DNA of 40,274 bases from Paulinella micropora (lineage: Eukaryota > Cercozoa > Imbricatea > Euglyphida), in the NCBI GenBank assembly GCA_009731375.1, contig BJOX01000225.1:242202-282475 (forward strand), given 5' to 3'. Of this stretch, positions 1 through 11,200 are shown one piece after another (positions within the stretch are counted from its first letter, which is position 1; each line of letters starts with the position of its first letter). The translations under genes and the position numbers were made by a program. The notes beneath the pieces are model-generated. The model did not search any database, was not told the DNA's origin, and was given only the letters and a program-made list of their open reading frames with translations.

Positions 1-134
1 TTTTTTTTTTCCTCCTGCCTTTTCCCTTTTCTCTTTTTCATGTTCTTGCAAAATGTACCGTAGATAACGTCCTGAGGCCGATCCGTCCTCACTACGAACG
101 GCCACGGGTTCTCATCCTGCTCATACAATAACAT
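1..134 (-). CDS. Partial unrecognised ORF or exon at the window edge
   Basis: An ATG at 134 on the minus strand opens a frame that stays open to base 1, about 44 codons. The peptide includes DENPWPFVVRTDRPQDVIYG and then a Lys/Arg-rich stretch (KKRKGKRQ) before an A-rich end. The mixed composition looks like coding sequence rather than the low-complexity shadows nearby. A possible splice acceptor, GAGCAG, lies just before base 116, so the true exon may begin there. I do not recognise the protein, and the rest lies outside the window. The basic tail could be a nuclear or nucleic-acid-binding segment, but that is only inference. Confidence 0.3.
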   Translation of the reverse strand, partial: MLLYEQDENPWPFVVRTDRPQDVIYGTFCKNMKKRKGKRQEEKK

Positions 135-266
135 TAAATTTTGCGACATTTGGCCGTGTATTGCGGAAAATTTTGGAAAAACTTTTGCTGTTTGTTGGGA
201 AGCAAATATTTGCGGAAAAACTTTTGCAAAATTTTTCCGCATCCTGCGGAAAGATATTCGCGGAAA

Positions 267-862
267 TGTATGTGTGTGTGTGTGTGTGTGTGTGTATTGT
301 GGTTCTGATACCTGATAAAGCTTAAACCCGTGCAGCCTACCTGCGCATACATATATACATACATATACGAATATACAAACAAACATACATACATACATAC
401 ATACATACATACGTACATACATACATACATGCATACATTACATACATTACATACATTACATACATTACATACATGCATGCATGCATACATACAATACATA
501 CATACATACATACATACATACTGCATACATACTGCATACATACATACAGACATAAATACATACATACATACATACATACATACATACATACGTATACATA
601 AATACATAGATACATACATACACACATACATACGTACATACACATACATACAGACACACGTAAACATACATACATTACATACATATACACACATACATAC
701 ATACATACACACATTACAAACAATACATACATACATACATACATACATACATGCATGCATACAACATACATACATATACATACACACATACATATATACA
801 TACATACATACATACATACATACATACATACATACATACCCACACACATAAACATACATACA

Positions 863-893
<31 letters not shown>

Positions 894-896
894 CAA
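267..896. repeat. (TG)n followed by a long (CATA)n tetranucleotide array
   Basis: A TG run covers about 267-296. After about 45 bases of unique DNA, an imperfect CATA/ACAT tetranucleotide array fills about 341-896, with interruptions such as TGCATGCATG, CATTACATACATT and CAGACA. Long ORFs on both strands here are repeat translations (YVCM / HTYI) and are not genes. Confidence 0.95.
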
Positions 897-944
897 ACCG
901 TATCGCCAGGCACAGCCTATGGTCACCCCGTACTTATCTCCCTG

Positions 945-999
<55 letters not shown>

Positions 1000-1130
1000 C
1001 ATATATATATATATATAATAGCCTATGGTCACCCCGTACTTATCTCCCTGTATACATACATACATACATATATATATATATATACATATGCATATACACA
1101 AACATATATATATATATAATATATATATAC

Positions 1131-1165
<35 letters not shown>

Positions 1166-1289
1166 ATATGATTTTCTTAGACGAAGGGTTAAAAATCAAC
1201 TTATATATATACATGTATATATATATATACATATATATACATACATACATACATACATATATATATGTATATATACAGCTTATGGTCAC

Positions 1290-1331
<42 letters not shown>

Positions 1332-1348
1332 CTTATGGTCACCCCGTG

Positions 1349-1349
<1 letters not shown>
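897..1349. repeat. (TA)n tracts interleaved with four copies of a short unique tag
   Basis: AT dinucleotide tracts alternate with copies of a roughly 17-32-base tag whose core is CTATGGTCACCCCGTACTTA or a shortened form (TTATGGTCACCCC). Copies are at about 913-944, 1019-1050, 1276-1292 and 1328-1350. The first two share the longer tail ending in TCTCCCTG. A higher-order unit of tag plus microsatellite has been tandemly copied. No gene is visible. Confidence 0.85.
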
Positions 1350-1386
<37 letters not shown>

Positions 1387-1468
1387 CTATCTATCTATCT
1401 ATCTCTCTATCTATCTATCTATCTATCTATCTCTATCTATCTTCTATCTATCTATCTATCTATCTATC

Positions 1469-1526
<58 letters not shown>

Positions 1527-1640
1527 CATCTATCTATCTATCTATCTATGTCTATCTATCTATCTATCTACCTATCTATCTATCTATCTATCTATCTATC
1601 TCTCTATCTATCTCTATCTATCTATCTCTCTATCTATCTC

Positions 1641-1678
<38 letters not shown>
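1350..1678. repeat. (TATC)n tetranucleotide array
   Basis: This is a near-continuous CTAT/TATC array with occasional TCTC, TTC, CCATC and TACC interruptions. ORFs translating as SIYL repeats are shadows of it. Confidence 0.97.
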
Positions 1679-1680
<2 letters not shown>

Positions 1681-2278
1681 CCTTGGTTGACGAAATCAGA
1701 AGCTCCTTTTTTCTGACATTAGTCGATATCTCATCAGTTGATCTCATCACTTACTCCACGGAGCGAACCAAGGCCACTTGAGGTGTCACTGACCCTCCCT
1801 TGGGCTTGGTTTTTTGAAATGGGTGCCATCTGTCGACAGACAGAGAATTAGGGGATGGTGTGGGTGTGCTGGGCCCGTGGTGGGGTGCCTTATGTGTGCC
1901 TAGCCATACGCCTATGAGTCACATGCCGAAATAGCGACGGGAAGCACAATCCTGTTCCCTCAGGGTGCCCTTTCTCGCTTGTTGAGCCCGGAATAAAACC
2001 CACAGTGCTCTGTCGGTTTATACTAGACTGTCGAACAGTCTCGAAACTCCATCTGCTTACTGGGTCCTCTGTAATGGAGGTGGGAGCTCGTTCTGCAAGG
2101 GGCGCTTATGGAACGAGCCCTGGCCCCGCCTGGTACTAGGGAGCTTTGGTATCGCCTGTATCAGTCCCTTCCGTGCAAACATCACGGCTTAGCTGGGCAT
2201 CGGGTTAATACTTTACCCACAGACTTCCTTGGTTGACGAAATCAGAAGCTCCTTTTTTCTGACATTAGTCGATATTTC

Positions 2279-2282
<4 letters not shown>
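1679..2282 (+). repeat. Dispersed repeat with TATC tail (copy A), flanked by a 57-bp direct repeat
   Basis: About 600 bases of non-simple DNA lie between two TATC arrays. The same 57-base segment (starting CTTCCTTGGTTGACGAAATC) occurs at about 1678-1734 and again at 2226-2281, where it runs directly into (TATC)n. Bases 2033-2282 match the reverse complement of 40028-40274 at very few mismatches, so this is a dispersed repeat. A unique 3' end followed by a short tandem tail is typical of the 3' ends of non-LTR retrotransposons or SINEs, but no RT reading frame is visible, so the class is an inference. Confidence 0.7.

Positions 2283-2343
<61 letters not shown>
2282..2343. repeat. (TATC)n tail of copy A
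   Basis: About 15 TATC units directly abut the conserved repeat end CGATATTTCATC. The inverted copy at the right end of the window has a GATA array in the equivalent position. Confidence 0.9.
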
Positions 2344-3465
<1,122 letters not shown>

Positions 3466-3565
3466 GCCTTCGGTTTAATTAACAATTTAAGCTCTGGTCG
3501 ATCCATACAAATCGTTAGCTCAAGAGCTATTGATTTAACTAGATGGTGACCTACGTCTCAAGTTA
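3466..3565 (+). repeat. Dispersed repeat B, copy 1
   Basis: This segment follows the TAC array and contains ATCCATACAAATCGTTAGCT, then a conserved stretch ending TGGTGACCTAC. A second copy lies at 4726-4822, also directly after a TAC array and its AGGCCTTCG junction, and is nearly identical over about 60 bases. The pairing of the same unique block with the same trinucleotide in both places suggests they were copied together. Confidence 0.7.
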
Positions 3566-3906
3566 TTAAAAATAATGAGAAATTATTAAAATATTAAAGT
3601 ATTAAAATAAAATGACTTAGATTAAAAATATTAAAGTAAAATAAAATAAAATAATAATAATAACAATAATAATAATAATAATAAAATAGTAATAACAATA
3701 ATAATAAATATATATGGAATTAACAATATATATATATATATATGTATATATATATTTTAGATTAATCTGTTATGAAGTCAAAGTAAAGTTCTAGTTCAGT
3801 GAGGAACGAGAAAAAAAAAAAAAAAAAAACGGAAATATATACATAGATAAAATATATAATATATAATATTATATAATATTATGTATATACATACATGTAT
3901 ATATAT
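3566..3906. other. AT-rich spacer, no gene seen
   Basis: This stretch holds TAA/AAATA-rich runs, a short ATATAT tract and an A19 run near 3811-3829. I see no supported coding sequence or RNA gene. Confidence 0.7.
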
Positions 3907-4690
3907 GTTGAAAGAGTTATATTCTCACTCAGTACTATATATATATACATATATATATATATATGTATATATATATATGTTGAAAGTGTTATATTCTCAC
4001 TCAGTACTATATATAACGGTGGCACTCGCAAAAGCTGGTAGACACGAGGTGACTCCCCAAGGGGGTTTGGCCAACCACACTCCGGCTTAGGATGTGATCA
4101 ACGCTGAACTTGTCCCACACTCAGGTATCATCTGATGATGAGGTGTCCAACGCCCTCTTTAGGCCCGTAGGCAGTGTCAGGATTCTTGCATCCTTAAGAG
4201 ATATGCTTTGAGTTCCTTTTTGAATTNNNNNNNNNNNNNNNNNNNNNNNNNNNNNNNNNNNNNNNNNNNNNNNNNNNNNNNNNNNNNNNNNNNNNNNNNN
4301 NNNNNNNNNNNNNNNNNNNNNNNNNNNNNNNNNNNNNNNNNNNNNNNNNNNNNNNNNNNNNNNNNNNNNNNNNNNNNNNNNNNNNNNNNNNNNNNNNNNA
4401 TATATATATATGTATAAATATGTTGAAAGAGTTATATTCTCACTCAGTACTATATATTATATATATACATAAATATATATAATATATATATTTATGTATA
4501 TATGTTGAAAGTGTTATATTCTCACTCAGTACTATATATAACGGTGGCACTCGCAAAAGCTGGTAGACACGAGGTGACTCCCCAAGGGGGTTTGGCCAAC
4601 CACACTCCGGCTTAGGATGTGATCAACGCTGAACTTGTCCCACACTCAGGTATCATCTGATGATGAGGTGTCCAACGCCCTCTTTAGGCC
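3907..4690 (+). repeat. Tandemly duplicated unit flanking an assembly gap
   Basis: A roughly 34-base word beginning GTTGAAAG and containing TTATATTCTCACTCAGTACT occurs four times (about 3907, 3979, 4421 and 4504). After the second and fourth copies the same approximately 150-base block follows (4015-4166 and 4541-4691; begins ACGGTGGCACTCGCAAAAGC), with no mismatch that I can see. A gap of N from 4227 to 4399 sits between the two units. This may be a true tandem duplication or a collapsed or duplicated contig end. Confidence 0.75.
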
Positions 4691-4988
<298 letters not shown>

Positions 4989-5889
4989 CTGCACTATCTC
5001 TACTGATCTACCAGACCGGTTCTTTCGCGGACATCCCTTTTGGCTTTTCTGCCTCGGTTGGCAGCACGCGGATCGGAGGCCTTGTAAATTACATGCACAT
5101 ACACGTGTACATATATTCTGCATTACACATGCATGGTGATGCATACATCATGAGCAAACGGAAATAGTAGTAGTTTAACTGGAAATCAGTCCCTTTACGA
5201 AGACTATACAATTAACGACAAAACCAGAAGCAGGACACTGGAATGGCTCACGAAAGTACAACAGAAAAGAAAAGAAAAAGAAAAGGAAAAAGAAAAACTA
5301 AAAAAGGGATCTCATCTTTTACGGAAACTATTATCGTACAGACACACACCATAAGCAGGAACAATGGGTGATGAAAAGCAGAAAACCCAGAAGTTGCGTT
5401 GCCGCATTTGGCTGCCTGATTCCGCGTTTTCGGCGGCGGGCATTTTTTTTTTTACAAGTGACAGTCACGTGTTATGCTATTTCTTGACCCTTCCTCGCAC
5501 CACAACTCAGCGAAATTAGTCGACTTTTAATGTCGATCGAAACGTCTAATTTTCTAGTGAAAGAGCAAAGATGAGTTTGGCAATATTTCTTATTTATACT
5601 TTTTTGGCAATATTTCTTATTTATACTTTTTTAATTTTTTAGGTTGCGTTATTTTTGGGTTGTTCCAACTTGTTACGTTAGTTGAGGACAGAACAGCACA
5701 ACCTTCTCACTCACCAACTCAGTGAGTAATTTCGACCTTCGACATGAAAAGTTTGACCCTTGTTTCCTGTCATGAAAGAGCAAAGATGAGATTAGCAATC
5801 TTTGTGATTTCCCGCACTAATTTTTGGATGGTTCCATCCACATTTTATTTTTTGTGGGTTTTTCATTACCTCTTAGTTGACAAAACAAT
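4989..5889. other. Unique region upstream of the metallothionein-like gene, with a 215-bp imperfect tandem duplication
   Basis: No gene is firmly supported. Two exon-like short frames exist but cannot be confirmed: a minus-strand frame at about 5000-5085 (reads DPRAANRGRKAKRDVRERTG) and a plus-strand ATG at 5364. From about 5500 to 5890 the DNA is an imperfect tandem duplication: the word GAAAGAGCAAAGATGAG recurs at 5559 and 5774, a period of 215, with similar flanks (CAACTCAG... before, TTAGTTGA... after). A 27-base direct repeat (starting TTGGCAATATTTCTT) lies inside the first unit. The second unit ends immediately before the ATG at 5890, so the duplication lies in the likely promoter and leader. 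Confidence 0.5.
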
Positions 5890-5952
5890 ATGGCTAGCCC
5901 CTGCTCTTCGCAATCGTGCACCTGCGAGAACTGCACGTGCAATCCCTGCGAG
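5890..5952 (+). CDS. Metallothionein-like protein, exon 1
   Basis: An ATG at 5890 opens a 21-codon exon. It contains the Cys cluster SCTCENCTCNPCE: C-x-C, x2, C-x-C, x2, C, preceded by one more Cys, so six of 21 residues are Cys. This dense C-x-C spacing is characteristic of metallothioneins, small cytosolic proteins that bind Zn, Cd or Cu through thiolates. The exon ends at GAG followed by GTAACA, a good 5' splice site in phase 0. No MRE-type metal-response element was found by eye in the upstream duplication. Without the following exon the protein is incomplete. Cys-rich chance ORFs exist, so confidence is moderate. Confidence 0.55.
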
Positions 5953-6031
5953 GTAACACCGTCGTTCTTCTACGGGCATCAATCAAACTTTTAATTATAT
6001 TTGGCTTGGTTTTCCCACTTTTCTGTTGCAG

Positions 6032-6109
6032 TGCGCTCATGTGACCCGCCCAGCATCTGACCACGAGAAGTTCTCAAAACTCAAGGTCTTGTACAGGTGC
6101 TCTGCATAA
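6032..6109 (+). CDS. Metallothionein-like protein, likely exon 2
   Basis: After a 79-base intron (5953-6031; GTAACA at the start, a pyrimidine-rich stretch and TTCTGTTGCAG at the end), phase-0 reading begins with TGC. This completes a third C-x-C (CEC) and runs 25 codons to TAA at 6107-6109, ending VLYRCSA. The joined protein would be 46 residues with eight Cys. The layout of a C-x-C cluster then LY-x-C near the end recalls the prokaryotic SmtA-like metallothionein layout, but this is a loose resemblance. An alternative acceptor at 6090-6091 (TACAG) also gives phase-0 reading into a longer frame ending at about 6214 (IDFKIHCEHYVAGVNCKDY). A transcript would decide between them. Confidence 0.42.
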   Translation, partial: CAHVTRPASDHEKFSKLKVLYRCSA

Positions 6110-7137
6110 GCGATGAAATCAGAGGCAGAATCGACTTCAAAATTCACTGCGAGCACTACGTTGCTGGGGTTAATTGTAAAGATTACATTCGTCGATCAAA
6201 GCTCTTCAGCGTCTAATGGAGTCGATTTGATTTGAATTACCTCACTGAATCCACTTTCTCTTCAACCTCCTCTTCCTTTCGTCGCCCTCCATCCCTCCCT
6301 GGCCCCCCCCCCCCCCCCCCCCCCTTNNNNNNNNNNAAATAGTAACAAACAGCGGTGTACGCGGAAGACAAGTATCTTGTTCAGTAAATCTTGAAACATT
6401 ATCATACTCTTCAAGTTGGTCTATCAAGTTCAGAACTTGAAGAGCAGAGATGAAGCCGGTCAATCACTTTTGCTCACTGCAGAGACTGGTCCCGCCGGGG
6501 ATGACATCAGACTGAGCACCTAAACGACCTTTTACCGTTGACAATTCACTCTTTTTGACCGGCTCATTAGATTCTCCTCTGCACGACGTTTCGACTTCAC
6601 TAACCAGTTTTCGATTTCGTTCAGAAATGATTTCAAGTTTCAAAGATCGGTTGAAGTCAACTTGAAGTTCTTTTTACTGCTAAGAGAATATCAAGGTGAC
6701 TATTGCCTTTTTTCCACTCTTTTTTCCCCCGATTTCCCGTGAAACATGCACGTTGCGGTAAATTTGTGGACAAGGGTAACACTTGAAGAGTGCCACGGAA
6801 CGGAACTTCAAAACAATGTTTGACTGTTTTATCTTAGTACACGGATCCGTCCCAGTCATTCTCGCCTAGCCTTTCCGAGTGAAATTAGTTTGGTTTCAAG
6901 TTTCGAGTTCACCAACCCGACACTATCCGTTTGATGACTGTTGACTTGAAGCAAAAGCTTTGACAACTGAAGACTCACAATCTACGATTCACCGTTCACA
7001 CTGACTCGATCGTAAGTTCACCGCATCCAAGCCTGCAACGAGTACGAACTGATTACGTAAATAAACGAAGTGACCGCTCTGCTATTTACTGGTATTTCAC
7101 CTGCTCTCACAGAGTCAGGACTCAATGCAGCCATAGT
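6110..7137. other. Unique spacer between the metallothionein-like gene and retrotransposon 1
   Basis: This is moderately AT-rich unique sequence with a C24 run and a 10-base gap at 6327-6336. A minus-strand frame at about 6334-6463 reads ALQVLNLIDQLEEYDNVSRF and could be an exon, but it has no clear splice pair. I see nothing else supportable here. Confidence 0.5.
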
Positions 7138-7141
7138 GTTC
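7138..7141. repeat. Target-site duplication GTTC (left), retrotransposon 1
   Basis: GTTC immediately precedes the LTR start TGTAATG here and immediately follows the LTR end CCTACA at 17785-17788. Four identical bases on both sides mark the staggered integration cut. Confidence 0.8.
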
Positions 7142-7377
7142 TGTAATGCCCCCAACGATAGCTCGTAAAAAGTCGGTAATACAACCAAACACAGTCCTCA
7201 AGAATGAGAATGATGTCTCGTTGTATTAGCTCAGTGAAGCCAAAAAGGAAAACGGCAACAGACCAGGAATAAAATGGCATCAGGTCCAATCCGGACAAAT
7301 AATACTGAAAAACAAGCTGGTGCACCTGTCACCAGGAAAAGGTATTTTTTACCGGCTATCCGGGGGTGATGCCTACA
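7142..7377 (-). repeat. 3' LTR, retrotransposon 1
   Basis: This 236-bp LTR reads TGTAGGCATC at its 5' end and GGCATTACA at its 3' end on the element strand. It is identical to 17551-17784 except for GGGGG versus GGG near the outer edge. The short ORF inside it appears in both LTRs and is a shadow, not a gene. Confidence 0.96.
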
Positions 7378-7390
7378 GGACCCCCTCCCG
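7378..7390 (-). promoter_or_regulatory. Polypurine tract, retrotransposon 1
   Basis: On the element strand the sequence CGGGAGGGGGTCC ends directly at the 3' LTR start TGTAGG. This is where plus-strand DNA synthesis is expected to be primed. The equivalent site in copy 2 (22664-22676) is also a G/A run, CGGGAAGGGGTAC. Confidence 0.75.
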
Positions 7391-7699
7391 ATTTTATAAC
7401 TGAAATAGCATTTTCGTCATACACCTTCTGATTTCTTTCTGCAAATAGTATGCGCTATGGAGTCATGCCACACAGCGCATCGACCCACGGATAGACGCTA
7501 AAAGCCGATAAATATATCCTCATACGGCACGTCAAAGCGGATTCTCTAGCCTTTCTTGTAAATTTTGAACTCCTTCCCCTCAATTTCTTTTTTTTTATTT
7601 ATTTTTCCGGCAGTATGTCAAGAACAAACGTACAATTAATAAAAAAATACAAGCAACGTGTTGCTGTATTCGCCCCTTGATCTCCTTCTTCTTCTTATG

Positions 7700-7773
<74 letters not shown>

Positions 7774-8260
7774 CAGGGAGATCGTAAGCACATGTCTTTT
7801 TTAATGACATACCCTTGTGTAAGGCGGATATCCTATGATATAGTATTAGGGGGCCAGTCCTAATAGCTATATCCGAAGTCGAGGTGTATGTACCCGACCC
7901 TGCGATATACCGACACAAGTAGAGATTGACCGTGCTCAGGTACGACAGTATATAATCTATCGTAAAAAATAATTTAATGAAAGTTTCAGAGAACATTTCA
8001 TTTTCGAGAACATCATCCCAGGACTTGGAAAGGGTCATACCCGGGAACACCATCGCTCAATACACTAGCGATCCCCGTATACGGTGTAGTATCATCGTCG
8101 ATCGACCTTTCGCACTCGTATGTTGCGATCGAATGCCAAGTTATATCACTGAGTCTTTTTAATATTCATATTGATAACTGATGATGCATGATCAAATCAT
8201 GATACGCCGTGGGCAATCAATCAGTTTATTTGAGACGCATAAAGAAAAATAGTTTCTTTG
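7391..8260 (-). other. 3' noncoding region of retrotransposon 1
   Basis: About 870 bases lie between the pol stop and the purine tract, with no convincing ORF. An ATT array of about 24 units occupies 7700-7771 and is absent from copy 2. Several blocks match the equivalent region of copy 2 (22677-23458), for example GACACAAGTAGAGA and the AGGGGGCCAG region near 7849. Conservation without coding suggests a functional RNA region such as packaging or polyadenylation, but this is inference. Confidence 0.65.
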
Positions 8261-11200
8261 TCACTGCCTTCGTCGTCTGGCGCGGATTTCTTTGCCTGGT
8301 GGAGGACCACCAACAAAAGTCAGATCGAACTTTGACTGTTCGAGAATGTCCCAGATCTTATTAGGGATTCCGCCCAACGATAATTCAAAAGGGACATCAA
8401 GCACTCCTCTTGGCAGTGTCTGAATGGTCCACGCAGTGTAATCCTTGTCTCTGGGAGTAATTGTATCATCCCATGTCTCGAGACTTTTTGCGTCTTTATA
8501 TACTGGCAGATAATGTCTTGCCTTTGGATCCTCAACCGGGTCCATACTTCTCCAGAACTGGAGTATCGGTTGTACTATCTTTGCGGCTGATGATATTTTG
8601 AGTGTCCGTGTGACACGCATCTGTCGTGGGACCGCCACGACCCGCATCAAGTATAAGTCTGAGAGAGTGTCATCAGCGACATGTTGTTCCGCTGGTCTCA
8701 TCAGATAGAAAACATTTTTCACCCATGCGATGGTTGCTATCGCATCGCCTTCCTTCCATCGCTCATGGACAATCTCAACGTTGCCCGCGTTTGGGTCAGT
8801 GTCCGTCCCCTCCTCCTCCTGGTGGACGTCCTTTGATCTCATCGACCTCATCGCCTTCCTCGGTTGGTCGTTGATAAGATCATTCCGCGCTCTCCTTAGC
8901 TGCGCCTCTGTGATCTTCTCCTTCTTTCCGCTATGCTCTCGCGGAGACTTGGACTGAGTCCCCACCGCGCTTATGCGGTCAGTCTTCTCCTTGCTGTCCA
9001 CCTCACTCTCCTCCTTCTCAGCTATCGGTGCCCGATAAGCATCGTCTTGGTCTATGCCAGCCTCCTTGTGGATGGGCGGCACCTCTTTGAAATCATCCTT
9101 CATCCGTTTTAACGCCTCCTCAACGGATTCATCTTCCAGTAAGAAGGGATCATACTTAATCAGCCTTCTTACATTCACAATTTGCACCTTCCCTCTACCC
9201 CTGATCTTGTAATTCAGAGGTCCCGTCTGTTCCATAATCTGATAAGGTCCTTTCCAGTGAGTGAACAGCTTAGAGCTGACTCCCTTCGGGACTTGAGGAT
9301 GGTACAATAGTACAATATCCCCGACCTGGAACTTGATCTGATCCAAGTGCGCTTGTCGCACCCCTTCAGCATCAGTCTTTCGGCGCTCCGCCTCTCTATG
9401 CGCCCTGACTATTTGTTCCGCCTCCATCTTCACTCTAAGTCTCATCCCAAACAACTCATCCGCATCCGCCCAAGTGTCTTTTGGGTGAAGGAGCGAAGTC
9501 GGGATATCAGGCTCACGCCCATATACTAACTGATATGGCGAGATTGAGCTCTTCGAGCCTCCTAACGCCGTAGAGGGTAGACAGTTCATTGCAAACGCAA
9601 ATGATGGTGCTGCCTCGACCCATGCTCTTTGATTCTCCTTCTTCGTGCAATACATCTTTAGCGAGGCTTTGAGGGGTCTGTGTACCCGCTCGATTTTCCC
9701 ATTTGCTCGCGGGTTATAGGCAGTAACATATTGCCATTTCATCCCGTAATACTTAGATAGTTTGTCGATGACCTCGTTATTAAAGTCCGAGCCTCGATCA
9801 GAACATATCTTTCTTGGTACTCCGATCTGTGAGATGATCCTATCGATCAGCGCCTCGGCCGTCGTCTTGCCGGTAACGTCTTTGACAGGGATGATCCACA
9901 CATAGTTGGTGGCTCTGTCAATAGCCGTAAGGAGGTATTTGTAACCATCCTTCGATTCTGGGAAAGGTCCCACATGATCAATGTGTATAAACTCAAACAT
10001 CCCCGCATGAAGAGGAAATTCGCCAATCAGGCCGAAATTTGCCTTCAGTGGTGTTTTGTTTATCTTGCACGGGATGCATGCATCCACCGCCTGATCTATC
10101 TCCTCCTTCATCTTCTTCCACCAGAATCGCCTCGCTACGAACATATGAGTTCGTTGTCGACCCGGATGCGCCAAAAGTGGGCAATTGTGGGCTGCGACAA
10201 ATATAAATCGTCTCAGACTCTCCGGTACCCAAAGGGTCCATTTGTCCGGCTGTGACGCATAGCGACCGTGAAGGCCCTTGTACCACAGTAGACCATCTCT
10301 CCATCCCATCTCCTTCATCTGATCTTTGATCGCTTTCGTCATCCGTAGCTCATCCGGGTTCTGATATAACTGTATCAGTTCTTTAAACTCCGGATCTTGA
10401 GCCTGTTGTTGCCTCCATGCGGTAGGCGAGGCTATATGGATAGTACCATCTTCTAGCCGTACCCCGATTCTTTCCGGGTCATCGTCTAGGTCACTTCTCC
10501 GCTCTTGAGGAGGCTCCGCATAAACTTCCTGCGTCTCCTCTTCCTCTCTTATGTTCGCCTTCGCATTCTCATATACCTCATAGGACCACTCAGCGTCCTC
10601 CTGGGTATGTAGCTCACAACATATCCCGTGATCCGGGCCTTGTGGACTGTACCGTAGACCTGTGCGGTCATATCGGACTCCACTCGCCATCTCCATCGCC
10701 TCAATGTGGCTGACCTCATACACCTTGTCAGTGGACAAGTCTTCCATCTCCACCGTGGACACCAACGCCGATACTTCTGAGTTAAACTCTAGCCTAGAGA
10801 GGCTATCAGCGACCACATTTCGCTTTCCCGGTAGATGGACCATTGTAAAATCGAAACAAGACAAGAACGCTTGCCACCGCGCCAGCCGTCCCGTCTGTTC
10901 ATGATTCATCAACCATAACAGGTTATGATGATCAGTTCTGACAGTAAATTGAGGTCCTCCCCACAAATACTCTCTGAGCCTCTTGAGGGCCCATACTACC
11001 GCCAACGCCTCTCTTTGCCTTGTGCAATAGTTTCTCTCCGCCGCACACAACTTCCTACTAATAAACATGATTGGGCGTAATTTCTTCTCCTCATCCTCTT
11101 GTTGTAATACAGCCCCAATCGCAAACTTAGATGCGTCTGTATCGACTACGAATTGTTTCGTAAAGTCGGGCATCGTTAACACCAGTCCTCCGTCTTTCGG

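Noticed and set aside
134-1119. Several ORFs of 70-240 codons in the CATA array, both strands
   Set aside because: They are translations of a tetranucleotide repeat in every frame (YVCM, HTYI) and have no non-repeat domain.
7122-7325. 67-codon ORF inside the LTRs (also at 17531-17734)
   Set aside because: It lies within both LTRs of copy 1, extends across the LTR edge in each case, and is not shared with the LTRs of copy 2.
7595-8053. 152-codon minus-strand ORF in the 3' noncoding region of copy 1
   Set aside because: Its middle is an Asn run from the ATT microsatellite, and copy 2 has no equivalent frame.
7391-8260. env-like gene, which would make the element an endogenous retrovirus
   Set aside because: No ORF with signal peptide, transmembrane segment or conserved frame exists between pol and the 3' LTR in either copy.
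8626-8957. Plus-strand ORFs inside the pol and gag regions of both elements
   Set aside because: They are antisense shadows of the conserved minus-strand genes, and none shows a recognisable domain.
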